Of a DNA stretch of 64,000 nucleotides, positions 44,717-56,045 are shown piece after piece. Each line of letters starts with the position of its first letter. Within the stretch, counting starts at the first letter, position 1. Both the position numbers and the translations under genes were made by a program. The stretch is from Bradyrhizobium liaoningense (lineage in GTDB: Bacteria > Pseudomonadota > Alphaproteobacteria > Rhizobiales > Xanthobacteraceae): the NCBI RefSeq assembly GCF_018130785.1, contig NZ_JAFCJT010000002.1, positions 434,001 to 498,000 of the forward strand, in the 5' to 3' direction. The notes beneath the pieces were generated by a model. That model ran no database searches, was not told the origin of the DNA, and saw nothing but the letters and a program-made list of their open reading frames with translations.

Positions 44717-45484
44717 TCAGTATCTTGAGATCATGGGGCCGCCCCAGCGATAATTCACGCGGACGAGGCCGATATCGACGTCCTGGCTGATGCGATCAGA
44801 GCGTGTGGCGACGCCGAACGGGGCGATCCCGAAATTGCCGGATCCGGTGAAGCCGATCGTGCGGTCGCCGAGGAAGATGTGGTCGTACTCGAATCCCACG
44901 GTCCAGTTCGGCGCGAATCCGAACTCGACGCCCGCACCCACGGTGCCGCCCCAGCGGGTCTCGTTGGCCCGGTCGACTTCGAGGCCGCTGGCGACATCGT
45001 AGCTGCGGTAGCGATCGCTGACGACGGCGGCGCCGCCTTTCACGTAGAGCAGTACGTTGTTCCAGGCGTAGCCGACCTGACCAGTAATCAGGCCGAAGGC
45101 GTTGATCTCCGAACGATCGCGCAGGCCGGTGATCGCACTGATGTTATCGCCCGAGAAATCGGCCCAGTTACCCTGGCCTTCGAAGCCGAACACCCAGTTG
45201 GCTGACTGCCAGCGGTAGCCGACCTGGCCACCGACCGTGCCGCCGGTCGCATTGTGGCAGCCTTCGCCAAGGAAAATGCCACCGCCGGCATCGCCGTCCC
45301 AGCACTTGTGGCTGGTGCCGCCGCCGCCGTTGATGCCGATGTAGAAGCCGCTCCAGTCGTAGATGGTCGCGATCATCGGTGCCGGGGCCTTGGTGTAGGG
45401 ACGCGCAGCGAGATCTGCCGCGCTTGCGGGAGCCGACAGCCCCAACGCAATTACACCAATAGTACCAATCAAAATCTTATTCAT
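44717..45484 (-). CDS. Omp25/RopB-like outer-membrane protein
   Basis: A 255-residue barrel of the same family as its neighbour, with signal peptide (LIGTIGVIALGLSAPASAAD), [28 protein letters not shown], a GEGCHNATGGTVGGQ loop with one of two cysteines, and the C-terminal strand VGLVRVNYRWGGPMISRY. The start at 45484 follows GGGGAG; a longer frame upstream is not used. Position between ssb and uvrA splits a pair that is often adjacent in other bacteria. Confidence 0.9.
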   Translation of the reverse strand: MNKILIGTIGVIALGLSAPASAADLAARPYTKAPAPMIATIYDWSGFYIGINGGGGTSHKCWDGDAGGGIFLGEGCHNATGGTVGGQVGYRWQSANWVFGFEGQGNWADFSGDNISAITGLRDRSEINAFGLITGQVGYAWNNVLLYVKGGAAVVSDRYRSYDVASGLEVDRANETRWGGTVGAGVEFGFAPNWTVGFEYDHIFLGDRTIGFTGSGNFGIAPFGVATRSDRISQDVDIGLVRVNYRWGGPMISRY

Positions 45485-45935
45485 TGCAGTCTCCCCAGTT
45501 TCGATCCGCTTTTCGAAGTCCCCGAAGCGGCCGATCAGGCGCGACGCCCATAAGAATCCAGTTCCGCAGCAAGCGTAGCTTAGGCGGGAGGCGGAGTCCG
45601 TCTCCGGAATGCAACAGTCAGGCGGCATCTGGACTGCTCCTAACTTGATGAATGTTAGGCTGTTTTCGTCGTCCTCCAGGAATTGGGGAAAGTTCCATTT
45701 GGCGCAGGCCGTCTTTGTGCAGCGCGGTGTCGTCGTGCCCACGCAACAACGTGAGAGATAACAGAGGAACAAATCTGGAACGAACCGGCCGCGGGTGCTA
45801 TATGTGGGGATAAGTGGAGGGGTGACGGGCCGATCCGTCCGCGCAAGCGTATAGGGTCGCGTCAACAGGTTGCAGAGTACGCGGGCGCGTCCCGGGCCTT
45901 TTGAAATTCAGCGGCATTTGGAGTGGAGAGCGGCG
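45485..45935. other. Divergent intergenic region, porin / ssb, with SOS box
   Basis: About 450 bases between the porin gene and ssb. A GAAC-N7-GAAC box and a TATATG element close to it suggest the ssb promoter. The remaining sequence shows no gene. Confidence 0.5.
45767..45781 (+). promoter_or_regulatory. LexA-type SOS box upstream of ssb
   Basis: GAACAAATCTGGAAC is a perfect GAAC-N7-GAAC direct repeat, the alphaproteobacterial LexA site, about 155 bases upstream of ssb; a TATATG element about 18 bases further on may be the -10. It matches the site type found upstream of uvrA. Confidence 0.7.
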
Positions 45936-46430
45936 ATGGCGGGAAGCGTCAACAAGGTCATTCTGGTTGGAAATCTCGGCAAGGATCCCGAAATCCGCCG
46001 CACCCAGGACGGGCGGCCGATCGCGAATTTGAGCATCGCCACCTCGGAGACGTGGCGCGACAAGAACAGCGGCGAGCGCAAGGAGAAGACCGAGTGGCAC
46101 CGCGTCGTGATCTTCAATGAAGGGCTCTGCAAGGTCGCCGAGCAGTACCTGAAGAAGGGCGCGAAGGTTTACATCGAGGGCGCGCTTCAGACCCGCAAAT
46201 GGACCGACCAGAGCGGCGCCGAGAAGTACTCCACCGAGGTCGTGCTCCAGGGCTTCAACTCGACGCTGACGATGCTTGACGGCCGCGGCGGCGGCGGAGG
46301 CGGCAGCTTCGGCGACGAGCCGGGCGGCGATTTTGGCTCCTCCGGTCCCGTCAGCAGCGCACCGCGCCGCGCCGTTGCCGCTGGCGGCGGTGGCCGCAAC
46401 AGCGACATGGACGACGATATTCCGTTCTGA
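45936..46430 (+). CDS. ssb: Single-stranded DNA-binding protein
   Basis: Binds and protects single-stranded DNA in replication, repair and recombination. The 164-residue protein has the OB-fold start [40 protein letters not shown], a Gly-rich linker and the acidic C-terminal tip DMDDDIPF that binds partner proteins. GGAGAG precedes the ATG at 45936. A GAAC-N7-GAAC box upstream suggests SOS control, as for uvrA. Confidence 0.97.
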   Translation: MAGSVNKVILVGNLGKDPEIRRTQDGRPIANLSIATSETWRDKNSGERKEKTEWHRVVIFNEGLCKVAEQYLKKGAKVYIEGALQTRKWTDQSGAEKYSTEVVLQGFNSTLTMLDGRGGGGGGSFGDEPGGDFGSSGPVSSAPRRAVAAGGGGRNSDMDDDIPF

Positions 46431-46505
46431 TGCAGGCGGGGCGCTTCTCCGCCGATGTCGCCTCGCTCGCGTATAGCGACAGGATTCCTTACCAATTGAC
46501 GGGCA

Positions 46506-46526
46506 AAGCTCGGGTTTTCCGAGCTT
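46506..46526 (+). terminator. Hairpin after ssb
   Basis: AAGCTCGG pairs with CCGAGCTT around a T-rich five-base loop, about 75 bases after the ssb stop. No long T-run follows, so termination may be partial. Confidence 0.5.
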
Positions 46527-46574
46527 GCCTCATGTGCTGCCTCAAGCCTTTGACGAGGCGTGATGTGAATGGTA

Positions 46575-46589
46575 TTAACTTAATGTTAA
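46575..46589 (+). promoter_or_regulatory. CtrA-type box (TTAA-N7-TTAA)
   Basis: TTAACTTAATGTTAA matches the full CtrA consensus TTAA-N7-TTAA in an AT-rich patch 43 bases before the start of the following membrane-protein gene. CtrA is the cell-cycle master regulator of alphaproteobacteria. The position would overlap the promoter; binding is inference. Confidence 0.45.
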
Positions 46590-46631
46590 TCCTATTCACA
46601 TGGGTTGGCCGTCGATCGGAGAAAGTCCTGC

Positions 46632-47030
46632 ATGAGCGTTGCGCCGCTGCTTGAGGCCACTCCAGCGATCCCGCTGCACGCCTTTGCCGCCATGGCCGCC
46701 TTCGTGCTCGGCCTCGTTCAGTTTGCCGCCCCCAAGGGCACGCTTCCGCACCGGACGATCGGCTGGATCTGGGTGGGGCTCATGGCGGTGGTTGCGGCAT
46801 CGTCGTTTTGGATCCACCAGATCCGCCTGGTCGGGCCGTTCAGCCCGATCCATCTCCTTTCGATCTTCACGCTGGTGATGCTACCGCTCGCGGTGTGGCG
46901 GGCGCACACCCATCGGGTCGCCGATCACCGGCGCATCATGATCATGACGTTCGTCGGCGCGCTCGTCATTGCCGGGCTGTTCACCCTCATGCCTGGACGG
47001 ATCATGCATGCCGTGGTTTTCGGGCTGTAG
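46632..47030 (+). CDS. DUF2306-like membrane protein
   Basis: A 132-residue inner-membrane protein with four hydrophobic segments and the histidine-rich pattern of DUF2306: LHAFAAMAAFVLGLVQFAAP, LPHRTIGWIWVGLMAVVAAS, PIHLLSIFTLVMLPLAVWRA and HRRIMIMTFVGALVIAGLFT. GGAG precedes the ATG. Function unknown. It lies between ssb and gyrA, with its own possible CtrA-type promoter. Confidence 0.82.
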   Translation: MSVAPLLEATPAIPLHAFAAMAAFVLGLVQFAAPKGTLPHRTIGWIWVGLMAVVAASSFWIHQIRLVGPFSPIHLLSIFTLVMLPLAVWRAHTHRVADHRRIMIMTFVGALVIAGLFTLMPGRIMHAVVFGL

Positions 47031-47210
47031 CGATCGCCGAAATCGAGGTCCCGCCGGTGCCCGGAACGGAGCGCGGGAACAGCCTCCGGCCAACCCGGTA
47101 AGTACATGAAAGAACGAAGGGAAAAAGCGCTTCCCGAGAGCCTGCAAGGGTGGTTATCAGGGCCCCGATGCGCTATATGATTCCCAGATAAAACCTCACC
47201 GGATTTCCCC

Positions 47211-49955
<2,745 letters not shown>

Positions 49956-49987
49956 CGTGTAGCCCCGTAACGCTCGCGCCTGCTCGC

Positions 49988-50130
49988 CACTGTCGTCCCG
50001 GACAAGCGAAGCGCAGATCCGGGACCCACAGCCACAGGGAAATGCTGTAGCGCAAGGTTTGTGACCTCGGTCTTCGCCAACCCTCCCTGTGGTTATGGGG
50101 CGGCGCATCCGCGGGGACGACGCCGAAAGT
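49988..50130. repeat. Nested palindromic repeat after gyrA
   Basis: Outer arms TGTCGTCCC and GGGGACGACG and inner arms CCACAGGGA and TCCCTGTGG make a long hairpin between convergent gyrA and kup. The TCGTCCCGGACAAGCG... theme is of the kind scattered in Bradyrhizobium intergenic DNA. No protein-coding content. Confidence 0.6.
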
Positions 50131-50181
50131 GTTGCGCGCGCATTGAACCACGCTCGCGTCGCATCCGGGCCACGAACTTCG

Positions 50182-52092
50182 CTAAATCTCCAGCTCCGTG
50201 CCGAACTCCACCACCTGCCTGGTCGGCACGCCGAAGAACGCGGCGGAGCGTTCGGCGTTGCGTTGAAGGAAGGCGAACACGCTTTCGCGCCAGACCCACA
50301 TGCCGGGGACGTCCTCGCGCGGGATGATGGTCTCGCGGCCGACATAGTAGGTGATGTCGGAGAGGTCGATGCCGGGCAGTTTGCCTTGGCGGCAGGCCAG
50401 CGTCAGCCCGTCATAGATCGTCGGGTTCTGCATGAAGCCGTAATGCAGGATCACGCGGGTGATGCCGTGGATGATCTCGATTACCTCGGCGCGGTCTTCG
50501 TCGGTGATGTGCGGGGATTCCTCGATCACGACGGTGACGAGGACAACTCGCTCATGCAGGACGTGGTTGTGCTTGACGAACTGCGTCAGCGCGAGCGGCA
50601 CGCCTTTCGGCGCAGATGCCAGGAACACCGCGGTCCCGGGCAGCCTTGCTCTGCATTTGTTGACCGCGGTTTCGATCAGGTCTTCCTCGGGCTGTCGCAG
50701 CTTGCCGCGGGCGGCCTCGACGAGCTTCACGCCGGCGCGCCAGGTCAGCATCATGAAGGCGACAAGGGCTGCCAGCAGCAGCGGAAACCAGCCGCCTTCG
50801 AACAGCTTGATTGAATTGGCCGAGAAGAAGATCACGTCGATCACGAAGAAGAAGCCGTTGACGGCAACCACGAGCCACGGCGAATAGCCCCACTGGATCG
50901 CGACCAGCGCGGCAAGCAGGGTGGTGATCGCCATCAGCAGCGACACCGCGATGCCGTAGGCGCCGGCAAGCGCTTCCGAGGTGCCGAAGCTCAGGACCGC
51001 GCCAAGCGTTGCTGCCGCCAGCAGCCAGTTCACCAGCGGCACGTAGATCTGGCCCATTGCATGGCTCGTGGTGTGGCGGATCTGCATGCGCGGCAGGAAG
51101 CCGAGCTGGATCGATTGCTGGGTCAGCGAGAACACGCCGGAGATGATCGCCTGCGAGGCGATCACGGTCGCGAGCGCCGAGAAGGCGACCAGCGGATAGT
51201 GCAGGGCGTCTGGGCAGAGCTGAAAGAAGGGATTCTCGATCATGCCGGGATCGGTGATCAGGAGCGCGGCCTGGCCGAAGTAGTTCAGCACCAGCGCGGG
51301 CAGGCAGACCGCGAACCAGGCCAGCCGGATCGGAAAGCGCCCGAAATGCCCCATGTCGGCATACATGGCCTCGCCGCCGGTCACCGCGAGGAAGGCTGCG
51401 CCGAGGATTCCGAAAGAGACGTGGAAGTCCTGGTGGATCAGGAAGTTGAAGGCATAGAGCGGGCTCAGCGCCGCAAGCACCGCGGGCGCCTTGGCGATGC
51501 CATGGATGCCGAGCGCGGCGAGCACGATGAACCAGGCCATCATCACCGGCCCGAAGATGCGGCCGATGAAGCCCGTGCCCTGCTTCTGCATCATGAACAG
51601 GCCGATCAGGATGGCGACGGTGATGGGCACGACGACCGGTGCGAGCGAGGGCGCGTCGACCTTGAGGCCTTCGATGGCTGAGAGCACCGAGATCGCCGGG
51701 GTGATCGCGCCGTCGCCGTAGAGCAAGGCGGCGCCGACCAAGCCGACCACCAGCAGATGCGCTCGCCAGGTGCCGGGTTGGGCGTGACGCGCATGGAGCA
51801 GCGCCAGCAGCGCGACGATACCACCTTCGCCGCGATTGTCCGCGCGCAGGATCAGCAGTGCGTATTTCAGCGAGATGATGAGCAGCAGCGCCCAGAGGAT
51901 CAGCGAGGCAACGCCCAGGACGGCGTCGTGGCTCAGAGTGCCGCCATGGGCAGCTGCCTTGGCGGCCTCTTTCAAGGCGTAGAGCGGGCTGGTGCCGATA
52001 TCGCCATAGACCACCCCGAGGGCGCCCATGGTCATGGCAATCGGCAGAGGATCAGGGTGATGGCCGGAGACGACTGCGGGCGTACTGGACAA
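50182..52092 (-). CDS. kup: Low-affinity potassium transporter Kup
   Basis: Potassium:proton symporter of the KUP/HAK/KT family. The 636-residue protein begins SSTPAVVSGHHPDPLPIAMT and contains the signature MGALGVVYGDIGTSPLYALK, LYGDGAITPAISVLSAIEGL, GGEAMYADMGHFG and a cytosolic C-terminal domain (YYVGRETIIPRE). Twelve hydrophobic segments are visible. The start is taken as TTG at 52092, right after an 11-base G tract that could act as its ribosome-binding site; an in-frame ATG at 52179 would add residues without family resemblance. Confidence 0.92.
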   Translation of the reverse strand: MSSTPAVVSGHHPDPLPIAMTMGALGVVYGDIGTSPLYALKEAAKAAAHGGTLSHDAVLGVASLILWALLLIISLKYALLILRADNRGEGGIVALLALLHARHAQPGTWRAHLLVVGLVGAALLYGDGAITPAISVLSAIEGLKVDAPSLAPVVVPITVAILIGLFMMQKQGTGFIGRIFGPVMMAWFIVLAALGIHGIAKAPAVLAALSPLYAFNFLIHQDFHVSFGILGAAFLAVTGGEAMYADMGHFGRFPIRLAWFAVCLPALVLNYFGQAALLITDPGMIENPFFQLCPDALHYPLVAFSALATVIASQAIISGVFSLTQQSIQLGFLPRMQIRHTTSHAMGQIYVPLVNWLLAAATLGAVLSFGTSEALAGAYGIAVSLLMAITTLLAALVAIQWGYSPWLVVAVNGFFFVIDVIFFSANSIKLFEGGWFPLLLAALVAFMMLTWRAGVKLVEAARGKLRQPEEDLIETAVNKCRARLPGTAVFLASAPKGVPLALTQFVKHNHVLHERVVLVTVVIEESPHITDEDRAEVIEIIHGITRVILHYGFMQNPTIYDGLTLACRQGKLPGIDLSDITYYVGRETIIPREDVPGMWVWRESVFAFLQRNAERSAAFFGVPTRQVVEFGTELEI

Positions 52093-52098
52093 TGTCGA

Positions 52099-52109
52099 CC
52101 CCCCCCCCC
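52099..52109 (-). repeat. Eleven-base G tract at the kup start
   Basis: Eleven consecutive C on the plus strand (G on the kup strand) end six bases before the TTG start. Homopolymers this long are prone to slippage and here would change the ribosome-binding region. Confidence 0.85.
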
Positions 52110-52234
52110 GATGGGATCGCGCCCGGCGGGCCATTCCGACGGGCGCGAGCATCAGACAGTCTGCGACGGGACGTCGCAAATATCCATGAAATTTATATCA
52201 GTAAGGTTTTCTGACGAGAAGCTGACAGGCTCGA

Positions 52235-52492
52235 CTACGGGGTCCGGTCGGCGGTCACGAGGCGCGCCTCGCGGATATTGGCCTTGGTGCCGGCCTGGCG
52301 CAGGCAAGACGCCTCGAAGTTCGGCCAGGCCTGCTGCGAGCAGTCCCTGCCGACGGTGCGGATATCGAGGCGGTCGCTCTTGGCGAGCGGCTGCGGGACG
52401 CTTGCTTCGACGGACGGAGCGAAACCGGGAAGGACAGTGAGAGCGGCGGCAACAAACGCGGCAATAGCGACGGCCGAGATGGTCTTGATCAT
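52235..52492 (-). CDS. Small exported protein
   Basis: An 85-residue protein with a signal peptide (ISAVAIAAFVAAALTVLPGF) and a mature part containing DIRTVGRDCSQQAWPNFEAS followed by CLRQAGTKANIREARLV, with two cysteines that may pair. AGGGGA precedes the ATG. No function is known; very similar short genes are common in Bradyrhizobium-like genomes, judging by pattern only. Confidence 0.75.
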   Translation of the reverse strand: MIKTISAVAIAAFVAAALTVLPGFAPSVEASVPQPLAKSDRLDIRTVGRDCSQQAWPNFEASCLRQAGTKANIREARLVTADRTP

Positions 52493-52741
52493 TGACTGTC
52501 CCCTGTGATGCGGCCGCTACGCCCAGTTGTGCGGCCCGTCATTCGTTGGGCGGATTAGTAACCATGGCCAGTTTCCGGACGTCTTCGCGGGCGCCCGAAA
52601 TGGTTTCGTTCGCGCTCCGTTTTGTTTCGTGGCCGCCCTCAGGACGAAACAATTCAGGGAATTCCGACGCGGCGCCGCCGAAAAACCGGCAGGGAACCTG
52701 TCTGGCTTGCCGGGCCGCGCCGGGCGCGGTAGGACGGGGCC

Positions 52742-53239
52742 ATGCCGCGTATCGCCTTCTACCCGGGTTCCTTCGATCCCATCACCAACGGCCATCTGGA
52801 CGTGGTCCGGAACAGTGTCCCCCTGTGCGATCGGCTGGTGGTCGCGATCGGGGTCCATCCCGGCAAGAAGCCGCTGTTCTCGACCGAGGAGCGGCTCAAG
52901 ATGCTCCATGACGTCTGCGGGCCGGTTGCGGCCGCAAGCGGCTGCACGCTCGAGGCAGTGACCTACGACGATCTTGCGGTCACTGCGGCACGCAGGCACG
53001 GCGCGACCATCATGATTCGGGGTCTGCGCGACGGCACCGACCTCGACTACGAGATGCAGCTCGCCGGGATGAACGGCGCCATGGCGCCCGACGTCCAAAC
53101 CGTGTTCCTGCCGGCCTCTCCGGCCGTCCGCCCAATTACCGGCACGTTGGTGCGTCAAATCGCGGCTATGGGTGGAGATATCTCGACCTTCGTGCCGCCG
53201 CTCGTCGCGGCCCAGCTCAAGACAAAATTCGCCGGATAA
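52742..53239 (+). CDS. coaD: Phosphopantetheine adenylyltransferase
   Basis: Makes dephospho-CoA from 4'-phosphopantetheine and ATP, the fourth step of CoA synthesis. The 165-residue protein shows [14 protein letters not shown] (the T/HxGH-type nucleotidyltransferase motif with His18), [20 protein letters not shown] and the [17 protein letters not shown] equivalent of the ISSTxVR motif. GGACGGGG lies before the ATG. It leads a run with two cyclophilins and queA. Confidence 0.97.
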   Translation: MPRIAFYPGSFDPITNGHLDVVRNSVPLCDRLVVAIGVHPGKKPLFSTEERLKMLHDVCGPVAAASGCTLEAVTYDDLAVTAARRHGATIMIRGLRDGTDLDYEMQLAGMNGAMAPDVQTVFLPASPAVRPITGTLVRQIAAMGGDISTFVPPLVAAQLKTKFAG

Positions 53240-53280
53240 CGGCGCGTTTCCTCTCTCTTCATTTCTGATCCGGAGTTGTC

Positions 53281-53844
53281 ATGATCCGAATTCTCGCAGT
53301 TCTTGCCGCGCTTCTGTTCGCGGTGCCGGCGGTGGCGCAGCAATTGCCGGCCAACCTCGACAAGGCCAACGCCATCGTCATCGACACCACCAAGGGCCGC
53401 ATCGTCATCAAGCTGCGGAACGACATTGCGCCCCAGCATGCCGAGCGCATCAAGCAGCTCGCACGCGAGGGCTATTACAACAACGTGCCCTTCCATCGCG
53501 TCATGGACGGCTTCATGGCGCAGACCGGCGACGGCGAGAAATTCAACGGCACCGGTGGCTCGAAATATCCGAACCTGAAGCAGGAATTCTCCAAGGTTCA
53601 TTTCGCCCGCGGTATCGTCGGGATGGCGCGGCGCGGCGACAGCGTCGATAGCGCCAACTCGCAGTTCTTCATCATGTTCGCTGACGGCGGCAGCCTCGAT
53701 AACCAGTACACGGTGATCGGCGAGGTCGTGCAGGGCATGGACGTCGTCGACAAGCTGAAGAAGGCACCGCCCGGTTCGGCCGGCGGTGCCGTCACCGATC
53801 CCGACAAGATGGTGAAGGTCCAGGTCGCCTCCGACATCAAATAG
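53281..53844 (+). CDS. Periplasmic cyclophilin-type peptidyl-prolyl isomerase
   Basis: Speeds cis/trans isomerisation of prolyl bonds in exported proteins. The 187-residue protein has a signal peptide (LAVLAALLFAVPAVAQ) and the cyclophilin core: PFHRVMDGFMAQTGDG with catalytic Arg, GIVGMARRGDSVDSANSQFF and LDNQYTVIGEVVQGMDVVD. It is 41 bases after coaD and followed by a small secreted protein and a second, cytosolic, cyclophilin. Confidence 0.93.
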   Translation: MIRILAVLAALLFAVPAVAQQLPANLDKANAIVIDTTKGRIVIKLRNDIAPQHAERIKQLAREGYYNNVPFHRVMDGFMAQTGDGEKFNGTGGSKYPNLKQEFSKVHFARGIVGMARRGDSVDSANSQFFIMFADGGSLDNQYTVIGEVVQGMDVVDKLKKAPPGSAGGAVTDPDKMVKVQVASDIK

Positions 53845-53853
53845 GATGGGACC

Positions 53854-54279
53854 ATGGCGCGCTGTGGCAATAGGCTTTTGCTGGCTGCCGCGCTGCTGCT
53901 GCTCGGCGTTTCCGGCGCGGCCGCCGGGGACGCAGAGGTCAACACTATCCAGGACATCTTCCAGCACTTGCGGACCTGCTGGAAGCCGCCGCCGCCCAAC
54001 AAGGCTCGCCCTATCGACATCACCGTCGTCGTGAGCTTTAACCGGGCCGGAAACATTCTGGGCCATCCGAGGATTACCTATGAATCCGCGGAGGCCTCCG
54101 ACAATGACCGGCTGCAATACCGGGTCGCGGTGATGGAGGCGCTGCAACGCTGCACGCCGATGCCATTTACCGAAGCAATGGCTGGCGCCGCCGCGGGACG
54201 TCCATTCGCGATCCAGTTCCGCAACCGCAAGACCTCACCGGACAAGACTTCACCCCCAACGCAAGAGAGACGAGCATGA
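53854..54279 (+). CDS. Exported TonB-C-like protein
   Basis: A 141-residue exported protein with signal peptide (LLLAAALLLLGVSGAAAGDA) and a TolA/TonB-C-terminal-like mature part: IFQHLRTCWKPPPPNKARPI, DITVVVSFNRAGNILGHPRI and VMEALQRCTPMPFTEAM. Two cysteines may pair. It is nine bases after one cyclophilin and overlaps the start of the next by four bases, so it is translated with them. The role is unknown; it may bind an envelope partner. Confidence 0.75.
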   Translation: MARCGNRLLLAAALLLLGVSGAAAGDAEVNTIQDIFQHLRTCWKPPPPNKARPIDITVVVSFNRAGNILGHPRITYESAEASDNDRLQYRVAVMEALQRCTPMPFTEAMAGAAAGRPFAIQFRNRKTSPDKTSPPTQERRA

Positions 54280-54740
54280 GCGTCACCGAAAACACCCTGA
54301 TCCTCGAGACCACGCAGGGCCCCGTCACCATCGAGATGCGGCCCGATCTCGCGCCCGGCCACGTCGCGCGCATCAAGGAACTGGTCCGCGAGGGCTTCTA
54401 CGACGGCATCGTGTTCCACCGCGTGATCGATGGCTTCATGGCGCAGACCGGCTGCCCGCAGGGCACCGGCACCGGCGGCTCCGGCAAGAAGCTTAAGGCC
54501 GAGTTCAACAAGGAACCGCATGTGCGCGGCACCACCTCGATGGCCCGCGCCGCCAGCCCCGATTCCGGCGACAGCCAGTTCTTCATCTGCTTCGACGATG
54601 CCCGCTTCCTCGACAACCAGTACACGGTGTGGGGCAAGGTCACCGAGGGCATGGAGAACGTCGACAAGATCAAGCGCGGCGAGCCGGTGCAGAACCCCGA
54701 CAAGATCGTCAAGGCGCGGATGGCCGCGGACAAGGAATAG
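54276..54740 (+). CDS. Cytosolic cyclophilin-type peptidyl-prolyl isomerase
   Basis: A 154-residue isomerase without signal peptide. The motifs FHRVIDGFMAQTGCPQGTGT, TSMARAASPDSGDSQFFICF and LDNQYTVWGKVTEGMENVDK match PpiB-type cyclophilins. The start overlaps the preceding stop (ATGA). Together with the periplasmic cyclophilin upstream this gives one isomerase per compartment from one operon. Confidence 0.94.
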   Translation: MSVTENTLILETTQGPVTIEMRPDLAPGHVARIKELVREGFYDGIVFHRVIDGFMAQTGCPQGTGTGGSGKKLKAEFNKEPHVRGTTSMARAASPDSGDSQFFICFDDARFLDNQYTVWGKVTEGMENVDKIKRGEPVQNPDKIVKARMAADKE

Positions 54741-54754
54741 GCGGCTTTGCCGGT

Positions 54755-54848
54755 GTCATGCCCCGCGCAGGCGGGCATCCAGTAACCACCGGCGGTGGTT
54801 ACGACTACGATGGCGAGTACTGGATCGCCCGCCTGCGCGGGCGATGAC
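54755..54848. repeat. Palindromic repeat between cyclophilin and queA
   Basis: Thirty-base arms beginning GTCATGCCCCGCGCAGG and ending CCTGCGCGGGCGATGAC form a long hairpin with TCCAGTA/TACTGGA near its tip and an inner AACCACC/GGTGGTT pair. It ends 11 bases before queA, so it could affect queA translation or terminate the upstream operon. Confidence 0.75.
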
Positions 54849-54859
54849 AAGTTCTAGGA

Positions 54860-55933
54860 ATGCGCACCGACCTCTTCGATTTCGACCTGCCGCCCGAGCG
54901 CATCGCGTTGCGCCCGGCGCACCCGCGCGACTCCGCGAAGATGCTGGTCGTGGAAGGCGGCGCATTGCGCGACCAGATCGTCGCCGACCTCGCTCAATGG
55001 CTGAAGCCGGGCGACCAGCTCGTCGTCAACGACACCAAGGTGATCGCGGCGCAGCTCAAAGGCCGCCGCATCGGCCGCGAGACCGAGCCGAAGATCGAGG
55101 CGACGCTGATCAAGCGCCTCGACGGCTCGCGCTGGCAGGCGCTGGTGAAGCCGGCGAAGAAGCTCACAGCCGGCGACCGCATCCGCTTCGGCAATGAGGG
55201 CAAGGTCTGCCTGCTCGGCCATCTCGACGCCGAGGTCGAGGCCAAAGGTGCGGAGGGCGAGGTGACGTTGTCGTTCTCGTTCCATGGGCCCGCGCTCGAC
55301 CAGGCGATCGCTGATGTCGGCAGCCCGCCGCTGCCGCCCTATATCGCGTCCAAGCGCACGCCCGACGATCAGGACCTCGCCGATTACCAGACCATGTTCG
55401 CGGCGAACGAAGGCGCGGTCGCCGCGCCGACCGCGGGCCTGCATTTCACCCCGGCGCTGGAGCAGGCGCTGCGCGAGCGCGGTGTCGGCGTCAACCGCGT
55501 CACGCTGCATGTCGGGGCAGGGACCTTCCTGCCGGTGAAGGTGGACGACACCGAAGGCCACAAGATGCATGCCGAGTGGGGCACGATCTCGGTCGAGACG
55601 GCCGAGCGGCTCAACACCGCGCGCAAGAATGGCGGCCGCATCATCGCTGTCGGCACCACGTCATTGCGGCTGCTGGAAAGCGCAGCCAACGAGGACGGCA
55701 CCATCCAGCCCTTCGCGGCCGAGACGTCGATCTTCATCACCCCCGGCTACCGCTTCCGTGCCGTCGACGTGCTGATGACGAACTTCCACCTGCCGAAGTC
55801 GACCCTGTTCATGCTGGTGTCGGCATTCTCGGGGCTGGAGACGATGCAGCAGGCATATGCGCACGCGATCGCGAGGGGCTACCGGTTCTATTCGTACGGG
55901 GATGCGTGTTTGCTGTTTCGGGCCCGCGACTGA
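54860..55933 (+). CDS. queA: S-adenosylmethionine:tRNA ribosyltransferase-isomerase
   Basis: Adds the epoxycyclopentane ring in queuosine synthesis, using the ribosyl group of SAM on preQ1-modified tRNA. The 357-residue protein starts [19 protein letters not shown] and contains [39 protein letters not shown] and [20 protein letters not shown]. Start is a plain ATG after a palindromic repeat. The tgt gene, whose product acts just before QueA, lies 5 kb downstream on the same strand. Confidence 0.96.
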   Translation: MRTDLFDFDLPPERIALRPAHPRDSAKMLVVEGGALRDQIVADLAQWLKPGDQLVVNDTKVIAAQLKGRRIGRETEPKIEATLIKRLDGSRWQALVKPAKKLTAGDRIRFGNEGKVCLLGHLDAEVEAKGAEGEVTLSFSFHGPALDQAIADVGSPPLPPYIASKRTPDDQDLADYQTMFAANEGAVAAPTAGLHFTPALEQALRERGVGVNRVTLHVGAGTFLPVKVDDTEGHKMHAEWGTISVETAERLNTARKNGGRIIAVGTTSLRLLESAANEDGTIQPFAAETSIFITPGYRFRAVDVLMTNFHLPKSTLFMLVSAFSGLETMQQAYAHAIARGYRFYSYGDACLLFRARD

Positions 55934-55943
55934 CATCGGCGCT

Positions 55944-56035
55944 GTAGGGTGGGCAAGCGAAGCGTGCCCACCATCTTGTTTGAATGCGCGGTAGGAGTGG
56001 TGGGCACGGCGCTTGCGCGCATTTGCCCACCCTAC
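55944..56035. repeat. Palindromic intergenic repeat, GTAGGGTGGGCAA type (copy 2)
   Basis: GTAGGGTGGGCAA and TTGCCCACCCTAC face each other across about 65 bases with inner GTGCCCACCA/TGGTGGGCAC arms, between convergent queA and asd. The outer arms match the repeat at 37698-37823. Confidence 0.75.
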
Positions 56036-56045
56036 GCACCTTCCG

